The notes beneath the pieces were generated by a model. The model searched no databases, had not been told where the DNA came from, and worked only from the letters and a program-made list of their open reading frames with translations. Positions 1-4,865 of a DNA stretch of 8,079 bases are shown piece after piece. The first letter of the stretch is position 1; every line of letters begins with the position of its first letter. The stretch covers positions 1 to 8,079 of the forward strand of contig JAFZEK010000003.1 in the NCBI GenBank assembly GCA_017560705.1, in the 5' to 3' direction. Origin of the DNA: Bacteroidales bacterium. GTDB lineage: Bacteria; Bacteroidota; Bacteroidia; Bacteroidales; P3. A program made the position numbers and the translations under genes.

Positions 1-685
1 CAAATATTCCATTCGTAGGATTGGGATATATGTTTATGGCATCAATGTTGTGGTCTTGTATTCCAAGATCTTCTGTCCATATCTTTTCATCAATCAAAAA
101 TCCACCAAAATATTGACCATAAAAAGTTGATAGTTCTTTATATAACTCAACTATATCGCAATCACATTCTATACGTATATATTTATGTAGGTTACTATCC
201 ACGGCATCGGTATAAGGTCTGTAATAGTCTGTTACATTATGCCTTGCAAGAATGGCGTTGATACTGCTGTTGCCCGACGATGTATTGGAAATAGGATATA
301 CCGACGTGTCAAGTACGAAAACCATTACCGAATTGGCATACGGTATAACCATTTCAAACAAATTCAGACTTAACAATCTATCACGAAATCCAAGAATATC
401 TACATCTTCGTTGTTTTGCGATTTAAGTTTAAAACCGTAAACTTCCAATGTATCAGTATTCTGAATTTCATAATAATAAGTATAATCGTGGAAATATGAC
501 TCGATTTGAAACGAGTCGAGCAGTGCATTCAATGCAGTGCTTTGAGTTAAACCACTTGAGTTTGGGATTGCCGAAGGGTCTTGAATAACAACCCCTATTT
601 GTAGTCGATTTTCGATTCTATCTTTTTGTCCTAGTGTAACAACATAGAAAGATAGTAACAAAAGAGTTATTGAAAACTTTCTCAT
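1..685 (-). CDS. Secreted protein with T9SS type A C-terminal sorting motif (3' end missing)
   Basis: The reading frame starts at ATG 685-683 and stays open for 228 codons to the window edge, so the C-terminus is cut off. The N-terminus (MRKFSITLLLLSFYVVTLGQ) is a typical Sec signal peptide with likely cleavage after Gly19. The body, about residues 20-208, matches no family I recognise; it is rich in Asn, Ser, Tyr and Asp, as expected for an exported beta-rich protein, and contains a CDCD stretch. Residues 219-226 read IYPNPTNG, the hallmark opening of the type A C-terminal domain that sends proteins through the type IX secretion system for surface attachment or release. In this family about 60-70 further residues usually follow, so most of the sorting domain lies outside the window. 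The start overlaps the stop of the upstream mini-lipoprotein as ATGA, suggesting co-transcription and translational coupling. Secretion route is well supported; the molecular function is unknown. Confidence 0.87.
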   Translation of the reverse strand, partial: MRKFSITLLLLSFYVVTLGQKDRIENRLQIGVVIQDPSAIPNSSGLTQSTALNALLDSFQIESYFHDYTYYYEIQNTDTLEVYGFKLKSQNNEDVDILGFRDRLLSLNLFEMVIPYANSVMVFVLDTSVYPISNTSSGNSSINAILARHNVTDYYRPYTDAVDSNLHKYIRIECDCDIVELYKELSTFYGQYFGGFLIDEKIWTEDLGIQDHNIDAINIYPNPTNGIF

Positions 686-807
686 AATTCTAAACATTTT
701 AAATTCAAGAAATATTTTTCCTTCTCTTTTTCGCAGCTGCTAATGCTTAGCATTCCTACGGCTACCAGTGCCAATAAGACGAACTTTAATTTAAGCGATT
801 TTGTCAT
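682..807 (-). CDS. 41-residue mini-lipoprotein, possibly a truncated lipoprotein remnant
   Basis: This short frame begins at ATG 807-805 and ends at TGA 684-682. It has a positively charged start (MTKSLKLK), a hydrophobic core, and the lipobox SISS-Cys25 followed by EKEKEK. It therefore looks like a genuine signal-peptidase-II lipoprotein leader with only about 16 mature residues. The leader resembles those of the two lipoproteins at 3569-3994 and 4030-4563, which have full mature domains. The last nine codons (YFLNLKCLEL region) are AT-rich and look like leader DNA of the next gene read as protein, so one reading is that a deletion removed the mature domain and joined the signal peptide to the following T9SS gene. 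The alternative is a real tiny lipoprotein. The stop codon overlaps the ATG of the T9SS substrate by four bases (ATGA). Function unknown. Confidence 0.6.
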   Translation of the reverse strand: MTKSLKLKFVLLALVAVGMLSISSCEKEKEKYFLNLKCLEL

Positions 808-890
808 CTTTTGTATATTTTAAATTTCGGAGAGGCTTATATTTAAAGGCATTTATAATGCTTGGCGTACTTCCCTCTCACAACAATTCC

Positions 891-934
891 GCCGACCGTA
901 GGCCAATGATAGTTTGGAGCTCCTATAGGTCGGC
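891..934. other. Extended imperfect hairpin in the leader of the left-end genes
   Basis: Nested complementary arms are visible: GCCGACC (891-897) with GGTCGGC (928-934), TAGG (899-902) with CCTA (922-925), and CCAA (903-906) with TTGG (914-917). They leave a seven-base loop (907-913), an AGCT bulge (918-921) and a small internal loop. This gives 15 base pairs in a 44-base element. There is no T-run on either side, so it is not an obvious terminator, and it is much too short for a tRNA despite the seven-base-pair outer stem. It could be a structured leader RNA or a palindromic genomic repeat. Confidence 0.55.
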
Positions 935-1132
935 TCCATCCTTGTCATCGCTTCCTATACATATAATACCAAAAAAAATGACAAAATCCGACAAACTTTT
1001 CTTTACTTTTAAGATTTTTCTTTTGACATAGTTGTTATATACTATATTTCAAGATTATAAAAATCTACAACAATTCAGTCGTTTTAACAAAAATCTTTTG
1101 CCCGATAATGTAACGAATGTGAGAAGGTAACG

Positions 1133-1140
1133 CAAATGTA
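1133..1140 (-). promoter_or_regulatory. Candidate Bacteroidetes -7 promoter element
   Basis: On the minus strand these bases read TACATTTG, an exact fit to the TAnnTTTG -7 consensus of the Bacteroidetes primary sigma factor, followed by CG. I do not see a clear TTG -33 element at the usual distance, so support is partial. Transcription would run leftward into the mini-lipoprotein and T9SS substrate genes with a leader of about 320 nt. Confidence 0.35.
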
Positions 1141-1221
1141 GCATTATTATTGCTTGTATTCTATTCATATACATAGTAATTGGTCTGAATGATAATACCG
1201 GTTTTCGGAGCGGGAAATTTC

Positions 1222-1287
1222 CATCGCGATGGAGATGAATTTTCATCACGAGGGAATTTCATCTACATCACGATGGAAATAAATCCG
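1222..1287. repeat. Three tandem degenerate repeats with 22-bp period
   Basis: The cores CATCGCGATGG (1222), CATCACGAGGG (1244) and CATCACGATGG (1266) begin exactly 22 bp apart. The 11-bp core is conserved (CATCRCGAKGG) while the remaining half of each unit is variable. The first core lies inside a perfect 14-bp palindrome, TCCATCGCGATGGA (1220-1233). A spacing of about two helical turns would place all cores on the same DNA face, as in arrays of protein-binding sites; that role is inference. Confidence 0.6.
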
Positions 1288-1331
1288 GATCGGGGAGGAA
1301 AAAGGATGTATGTGATGAGACGTATGCTAAA

Positions 1332-1397
1332 GGGCGTATGCGATACGCCCCTACGGATATGCAGGCGGATAATTGTAGGGGCGAATCGCATTCGCCC
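1332..1397. repeat. REP/BIME-like pair of inverted palindromes
   Basis: Two short hairpins face each other. The first is GGGCGTAT-GCG-ATACGCCC (1332-1350) followed by CTAC. The second is GTAG followed by GGGCGAAT-CGC-ATTCGCCC (1379-1397). Read in opposite orientations, both are GTAGGGGCG(T/A)ATCGCAT(A/T)CGCCC, 23 nt each, with a compensating change that preserves pairing within each hairpin. They are separated by 20 bp (1355-1374). This geometry is that of bacterial interspersed REP pairs. No REP-associated transposase lies in the window. Confidence 0.7.
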
Positions 1398-1440
1398 AAT
1401 ATATATAGGGATTTCTGTTTATAATGGTTGCCGGGCATAG

Positions 1441-1540
1441 GTATGCGGTTTGGCATACGTAAGTGCCATACTTAGGGGTCAAAACTATGGGAGTTTTGGG
1501 TCGTAAGTATGGCACTTTTGGGTCGTAACCCGCCGGGTTA
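1441..1540. repeat. Compound inverted and direct repeats
   Basis: A 14-bp perfect inverted repeat joins AAGTGCCATACTTA (1461-1474) to TAAGTATGGCACTT (1504-1517), enclosing a second hairpin CAAAACT (1480-1486) with AGTTTTG (1492-1498). The 13-mer TTTTGGGTCGTAA occurs at 1494-1506 and again at 1516-1528, exactly 22 bp apart. Two smaller dyads flank it: GTATG/CATAC (1441-1458) and TAACCC-GCC-GGGTTA (1526-1540). There is no T-run after any stem, so a terminator is unlikely. Confidence 0.6.
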
Positions 1541-1571
1541 GGATGGCTAAGTGTGGGCGTTTAGGAGCAAC

Positions 1572-1607
1572 AAAAAAGCGGGTTTTGAATCAAAATCCAA
1601 AACCCGC
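1572..1607 (-). terminator. Rho-independent terminator, minus strand
   Basis: A perfect 10-bp stem (GCGGGTTTTG at 1578-1587 with CAAAACCCGC at 1598-1607) encloses a 10-base loop. On the minus strand the stem is followed at once by six T residues (A-run 1572-1577 on the plus strand), the standard intrinsic terminator layout. It would end leftward transcripts from the fic gene, leaving a 3' untranslated region of about 280 nt. Confidence 0.72.
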
Positions 1608-1888
1608 CAATATCATTTAGGCAACTTCTAAAAATTGCTTTGCAAGTGATTTGCGAATTTTTACTAGAAAGATTTCTAGTTTCTTTTGACCCATCATAGC
1701 GGGCTATGCGACCCCAAAAGAAATAGAAAGATTTCGGTAAAAAACGCAACGTTGCGATTAAGCGAGTAAAGAGCAATGCCTAAGCATTAGCTATTTCGAG
1801 CGATAGCAACATCGACGAAGTCAACGCACGCAAAAGTTTCAAAGAACCCTCTTTTATTTATCCCGAAACGTGGAATTTTTCTAATTCC
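1608..1888. other. Gene-free hairpin-rich stretch downstream of fic
   Basis: No gene is supported here. The region carries closely packed dyads: ACTAGAAA-GA-TTTCTAGT (1663-1680); TTTCTTTTG (1680-1688) with CAAAAGAAA (1715-1723), enclosing CATAGC-GG-GCTATG (1695-1708); the perfect 12-mer CGCAACGTTGCG (1745-1756); and GCTAT/ATAGC (1790-1807). The nested 44-bp structure at 1680-1723 is strong enough to fold as RNA. It may be part of the fic 3' untranslated region or an inserted non-coding repeat. Confidence 0.5.
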
Positions 1889-2953
1889 TTAAATCGTTGG
1901 AGTAATCAACACATGCCATTGCTTGTCCGAATCCCTACGTTGTATATAGCCTTTAGACAGCAGATTGCCGATTTGTTTCTGTATAGCCGAAGTGTTGATA
2001 CCTATTATCTTGGTCAGTTCGTTGTAGGTAATGGCGGGGGTTTCTTGCAATGCCATCAGTATCTTTGTGGTATTGGCACTTCTGAAAGTTACAATCTGAC
2101 CATCGTACCACCAAACATTTTTGGAGGCTTTGGTTATAAAATCAATGTCTGCCTGTATCTCTGTCTTTACAAGATTGGTGAAATATGTATGAAAATGTCG
2201 TATTTCTCTTAGCGAAGCCTGTGCACCATCGGAAGGAGAGGGGCCCACAATAAGGTCTGCCTGATGCAATGCTTCCAAATAAGAATGCTTGTTGCGGCTA
2301 CGTACCACTATCATAGGCCATCCATGCCTAGAAAGTATGTAATTTATCATTAGGCGGGCAATGCGTCCGTTGCCGTCTTCGAAAGGGTGGATACGTATAT
2401 ATCTGTAATGGAACAGCGATGCCAATTCCACAGCGGTGTAGTTGCCACTACTTTCAGCATCATTGTACCATTGTACCAAATCGTGCATCAAAGCCGGTGT
2501 TTCTTCGGGCGAAGCATATTCAAAACGCTCGCCATAGCGGGTGATAACGCTGTTGGGGCGTGTCTTGTATCGTCCCGCATGAACCACATAGCTCGATTGT
2601 ATACCGCCTGGCAATGTAGTGTACACAGTATAATCTTCACGCAAAAGAGTATGATGAAGCTGGCGTATGAATGTTTCGGTAAGAGGTTGTTTTTCCTTTA
2701 CTTCCTCGGTTATCATTTTTAGCCCAACGTTGCTGGCTTTCATCTCTTCGCAATCTTTCATATCGGCTTCGCCGCTCACTTTGCCAAAAAGAAGTAGTAG
2801 CTCCGTTTGGCCATAAGTAAGCGTGTTGCCCTCTATATGGTTGGAGTTGTAGTTATATTCCACCGTGAATTTTCGGGCAAGTTGAGCCTGTTTTTTATCG
2901 CTAAGTGGAAGTAGCGACAGCCATTTTTTGTATATTTCATCTATAACTTTCAT
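1889..2953 (-). CDS. Fic domain protein, class II autoinhibited, with C-terminal winged-helix-like region
   Basis: This is a 354-residue Fic protein, of the family that typically transfers AMP from ATP to hydroxyl groups of target proteins. The catalytic motif HPFEDGNGRIAR is complete at residues 189-200, with His189 as general base and Asp193, Asn195 and Arg197 in the ATP/metal site. The inhibitory helix motif (S/T)xxxE(G/N) is present as SNHIEG (37-42), placing Glu41 before the Fic core, which is class II architecture. A target-docking flap region lies near HAGRYKTRP (126-133). Residues about 295-345 look like a winged helix-turn-helix (ITYNELTKIIG, then SAIQKQIGNLLSKGYI). I chose ATG 2953-2951 rather than the in-frame GTG at 2998, because the extra 15 codons are made of operator-like repeats. 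No separate antitoxin gene is adjacent, as expected when inhibition is in cis. The biological target is not predictable. Confidence 0.95.
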   Translation of the reverse strand: MKVIDEIYKKWLSLLPLSDKKQAQLARKFTVEYNYNSNHIEGNTLTYGQTELLLLFGKVSGEADMKDCEEMKASNVGLKMITEEVKEKQPLTETFIRQLHHTLLREDYTVYTTLPGGIQSSYVVHAGRYKTRPNSVITRYGERFEYASPEETPALMHDLVQWYNDAESSGNYTAVELASLFHYRYIRIHPFEDGNGRIARLMINYILSRHGWPMIVVRSRNKHSYLEALHQADLIVGPSPSDGAQASLREIRHFHTYFTNLVKTEIQADIDFITKASKNVWWYDGQIVTFRSANTTKILMALQETPAITYNELTKIIGINTSAIQKQIGNLLSKGYIQRRDSDKQWHVLITPTI

Positions 2954-2968
2954 AATATTGTATGTTAA

Positions 2969-2999
2969 ATACCACCTATTTTGGTGGTATCTTACCACC
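2969..2999. promoter_or_regulatory. Triple heptamer operator upstream of fic
   Basis: Three copies of one heptamer in alternating orientation lie just upstream of the fic start: TACCACC (2970-2976), GGTGGTA (2983-2989) and TACCACC (2993-2999). The first two form the perfect dyad ATACCACC-TATTTT-GGTGGTAT (2969-2990). The nearest edge is 15 bp from the start codon, so a bound protein would block transcription or translation initiation. The winged-helix-like C-terminus of the Fic protein is the obvious candidate binder; this is inference. Confidence 0.6.
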
Positions 3000-3153
3000 T
3001 TTGCTGGCGTGTGCTATTAACGGTAGATAAGTGTATATATTGTATGGTATTTAGTTTTTGTGGCAAATTATATCTTACCTTTTATAGAGCATTGCCTAGA
3101 ACTATGCTACGTTTTTCAGAGCCAAAGCCTCGCATTTTGTGAGGGAAAGAACT

Positions 3154-3219
3154 TTCGTAGTGTCAGTACGGCATATTCGTACTGACACTACGAAGGGTTC
3201 GTACTGACACTACGAAAAT
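3154..3219. repeat. Three tandem 22-bp units, one with inverted core
   Basis: Units start at 3154, 3176 and 3198, exactly 22 bp apart, each opening with TTCGTA. Units two and three share 19 identical bases, TTCGTACTGACACTACGAA, made of 6-bp inverted arms (TTCGTA/TACGAA) around the 7-bp core CTGACAC. Unit one keeps the arm but has the reverse-complement core GTGTCAG, followed by TACGGC. Read another way, unit one is an inverted copy that pairs with unit two as a 17-bp hairpin (3154-3170 with 3178-3194). Confidence 0.75.
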
Positions 3220-3246
3220 AATCCGTCCCGCAAAAACATAACTCTA

Positions 3247-3351
3247 TTCTCAGTTAATTTCCTTGCCGTTCTCCGTTAAGTCGGGTTTCAGCTTAGAGGG
3301 AAAGTTGTTTTGAGAAGTAATAGATCTCAACTGAGAAGTAATGGATCTCTA
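3247..3351. repeat. Degenerate 22-bp and 21-bp period direct repeats
   Basis: Two pairs are visible. TTCTCAGTTAATT (3247) and TTCTCCGTTAAGT (3269) start 22 bp apart. TGAGAAGTAAT-A-GATCTCAA (3311-3330) and TGAGAAGTAAT-G-GATCTCTA (3332-3351) start 21 bp apart. The second pair has the arm-core-arm layout TTGAGA (3310-3315) and TCTCAA (3325-3330). TTCTCAGTT (3247-3255) is the reverse complement of AACTGAGAA (3329-3337), so the two pairs could also base-pair with each other. Confidence 0.55.
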
Positions 3352-3465
3352 AACCATCTTCAGTGTAAATCGAAAAATGTTTTAGGCATTTATGTATTGT
3401 AGTGCTATCGGTAAGCACTTGCAAATATTATGGTTTACGAATCTCAAACATAAGAGCTGCACAAA

Positions 3466-3493
3466 GCCCAAAACCATGGAGGAAGTTTTGGGC
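3466..3493 (-). terminator. Candidate terminator hairpin downstream of the lipoprotein pair
   Basis: A perfect 9-bp stem, GCCCAAAAC (3466-3474) with GTTTTGGGC (3485-3493), encloses a 10-base loop, 75 bp beyond the stop of the lipocalin-like gene. On the minus strand the stem is followed by TTTGTG, a weak T-tract; on the plus strand by GTTTACATTTTTAT. It could act in both directions, but only the minus strand has a gene ending here. Confidence 0.5.
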
Positions 3494-3568
3494 GTTTACA
3501 TTTTTATATATGATTATTAGTTATTCCATTCTATTGCAATGCCAATAAAACAATCATTCTTTTCATCT

Positions 3569-3994
3569 CTATTTCTCCATTCTTTCAAAATTATAAGGCC
3601 ATCCTGTAGCATTTCCCATATTGTTTATAGTGTAATTTAAAATATATAAATTGCTATCCGAGTGAAAATGGAAATAATATTGACTACCTCCACCAGACCC
3701 ATCGAAGTACAGATAATTACCCTTAAAATCGTAAGTAGTATTCAAACTATCAAATACAGATGACTCACCTGTAGTATTAGTAGCAACCACAGTATTGTTT
3801 TCGCTAAATACTAGTTGGAGAGTTCCACTTTCTGTATACAATTCATCGGTACACACCCATGTTCCCGTAAATGGGTTATATGGTTTTTCGCTCGATGTAG
3901 GTTCTTGTCCTTCTTTTTCTTCGCAGCTTATGATACTAATACTTCCCATAACTACTACTGCCAATATGACGTGTTTTAAAATTACGTTCTTCAT
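3569..3994 (-). CDS. Lipocalin-like small lipoprotein
   Basis: The 141-residue product has a lipoprotein signal peptide ending in the lipobox SIIS-Cys24, followed by the charged linker EEKEGQEPTSSEK, so it should be lipid-anchored in the envelope. The mature part starts with NPFTGTW (40-46), the entry signature of many Bacteroidetes lipocalin-like domains, and continues as alternating beta strands: TLQLVFSENNTVVATN, YDFKGNYLYFDG, YYFHFHSDSNLYILN. It ends in YNFERMEK. The length fits a single small beta-barrel of this type. Start ATG 3994 is preferred over the upstream in-frame start at 4039, which lacks a signal peptide and overlaps the gene before it. The gene lies 35 bp after the unknown-fold lipoprotein gene and probably shares its transcript. 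Ligand and role are unknown; the fold assignment is from pattern, not a search. Confidence 0.82.
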   Translation of the reverse strand: MKNVILKHVILAVVVMGSISIISCEEKEGQEPTSSEKPYNPFTGTWVCTDELYTESGTLQLVFSENNTVVATNTTGESSVFDSLNTTYDFKGNYLYFDGSGGGSQYYFHFHSDSNLYILNYTINNMGNATGWPYNFERMEK

Positions 3995-4029
3995 AATATT
4001 TTCAATGTTGAAATAATTAATAAAATCAA

Positions 4030-4563
4030 TTAAAACCAAGGTTGTTCATAATCTATGTTTAAACTCAAGAATACTTTTTGATTATTTTTGGGCTTATCTG
4101 TTGTAAATACTTTTAGATAATTGGAATAGACACTTTCTGCTTCCCAGTCTGTTTCCACATCGATATATATATTAGCATAGTTTCCACCAAAGCTATAATA
4201 GCAACTTATTTCCTCACTTACAAATGGACGAATAAGCATTCTGCTAACAACATACAATGTTTTATTATCAAAGTCAACTTCTTTCGGCAAAGGGCAATTT
4301 GGAAATAATGAATCATATTCTGCTAGAGACTTGACTTCGATATAATTATTACTGCCTCTATATACTTTAAAGAAATTAGTTTTTATCTGATTTGCTAATT
4401 CCTCATCTTCTATAGGAATTTCTTCAATAGTTTCGCATATTGATTTTTCTGTTGTCGGAATTTCATCATTTTCTTCATTTTCTCCCTTTTCGCAGCTCAT
4501 GATACTAATACTTCCCATGACTACTATCGCCAATGCGGCGAATTTTAAAAATGCTTTCTTCAT
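4030..4563 (-). CDS. Lipoprotein of unknown function
   Basis: This 177-residue protein starts MKKAFLKF and carries the lipobox SIMS-Cys24. I place the start at ATG 4563 because the nine additional codons reaching 4590 would precede a complete signal peptide. After the cysteine comes an acidic low-complexity linker (EKGENEENDE), similar in character to the lipoprotein export signals that direct lipoproteins to the cell surface in Bacteroidetes. The mature domain (about 45-177) has a helical start, a VKSLAEYDSLFP segment, then alternating strands (DNKTLYVVS, NYANIYIDVE, NYLKVFTT, QKVFLSLNI). The strand pattern with VDFDNKTLYVVS faintly recalls PrcB-like domains, but I would not assign it. Cys43, Cys90 and Cys121 are present in the mature domain. 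Its signal-peptide DNA is almost the same as that of the following gene although the mature domains are unrelated. Confidence 0.82.
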   Translation of the reverse strand: MKKAFLKFAALAIVVMGSISIMSCEKGENEENDEIPTTEKSICETIEEIPIEDEELANQIKTNFFKVYRGSNNYIEVKSLAEYDSLFPNCPLPKEVDFDNKTLYVVSRMLIRPFVSEEISCYYSFGGNYANIYIDVETDWEAESVYSNYLKVFTTDKPKNNQKVFLSLNIDYEQPWF

Positions 4564-4606
4564 ATTGTATAATATTTTAAGCCGTTGCACTAATTTTATT
4601 TCTTAT

Positions 4607-4628
4607 GCCTATATGACACATATAGGGC
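4607..4628. promoter_or_regulatory. Hairpin/dyad upstream of the lipoprotein pair
   Basis: CCTATATG (4608-4615) and CATATAGG (4619-4626) form a perfect 8-bp dyad around ACA, with flanking G 4607 and C 4628 able to extend it across one bulge. It lies about 45 bp upstream of ATG 4563, where an operator or leader hairpin would be expected. No T-run follows on the minus strand. Confidence 0.4.
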
Positions 4629-4822
4629 TTTATTTGATGCTTAACTAAAAGTTAATATTGCTTCAAGCATGTAGTATATTCGCTATATCGAAGTGATACT
4701 TTCTTGATTTCAAAGGCGTTTTGGTGTATTTTTTTGTTCTAAAATTTATGGTTTGCCATGTTTCTTTTATTGTATGATAATATTTCATACACTCGTTCGG
4801 TACTACGACTTCCGTCCATTTG

Positions 4823-4847
4823 AACTGTTCGGAAATTCCGAACAGTT
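4823..4847. repeat. 25-bp perfect palindrome after uvrC
   Basis: AACTGTTCGGAA (4823-4834), a single central A (4835) and TTCCGAACAGTT (4836-4847) form a perfect dyad with 12-bp arms. It is about 50 bp past the uvrC stop. There is no T-run on the minus strand and the stem is AT-rich at its base, so it is a weak terminator candidate. A protein-binding site or dispersed palindromic repeat is as likely. Confidence 0.6.
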
Positions 4848-4865
4848 GATTCTTTATCTCGTTCT

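Larger units (their letters stand above)
808..1188. other. Gene-free region, probable long leader of the left-end genes
   Basis: No convincing gene is visible. Short frames here start with TTG or lack any family resemblance. If the -7-like element at 1133-1140 is used, this stretch would be a 5' untranslated leader of about 320 nt upstream of the mini-lipoprotein. It contains the extended hairpin at 891-934 and a small hairpin, GCATT (849-853) with AATGC (857-861). The 50 or so bases directly before ATG 807 are AT-rich with no clear Shine-Dalgarno, which is common in Bacteroidetes. Confidence 0.5.
3000..3568. other. Gene-free region between fic and the lipoprotein pair
   Basis: No open frame with recognisable content lies on either strand. 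The stretch holds the 22-bp-period array at 3154-3219, further degenerate repeats at 3247-3351, and a hairpin at 3466-3493 that probably ends the lipoprotein transcript. The fic promoter should lie at its left end, but I cannot identify a good -33/-7 pair. The best near match, ATAATTTG on the minus strand around 3063-3072, departs from consensus. Confidence 0.5.

Noticed and set aside
891..934. tRNA-like reading of the seven-base-pair GCCGACC/GGTCGGC stem
   Set aside because: The whole element is 44 nt, lacks D-, anticodon- and T-arms, and has no CCA or GTTC-type T-loop sequence.
801..1031. 76-codon plus-strand frame
   Set aside because: It starts with TTG, runs through the 891-934 hairpin, has no domain or plausible initiation signal, and opposes the direction of every real gene here.
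1189..1456. Overlapping plus- and minus-strand frames across the repeats
   Set aside because: Their translations are products of the 22-bp and REP-like repeats read as protein, with no independent coding signal.
1561..1776. 71-codon minus-strand frame with an FYFFWGRIARYDGSKETR stretch
   Set aside because: It spans the terminator and the nested hairpins, so its codons are dictated by palindromes. The phrase looks like repeat-derived translation; a search for the same peptide at many loci would settle it.
2954..2998. In-frame GTG extension of the Fic protein
   Set aside because: The 15 extra codons coincide with the three operator heptamers and the encoded peptide is unlike Fic N-termini; ATG 2953 gives a normal start.
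3154..3219. CRISPR array
   Set aside because: The repeats are 19 bp with spacers of only 3 bp, there are three units, and no cas gene is near.
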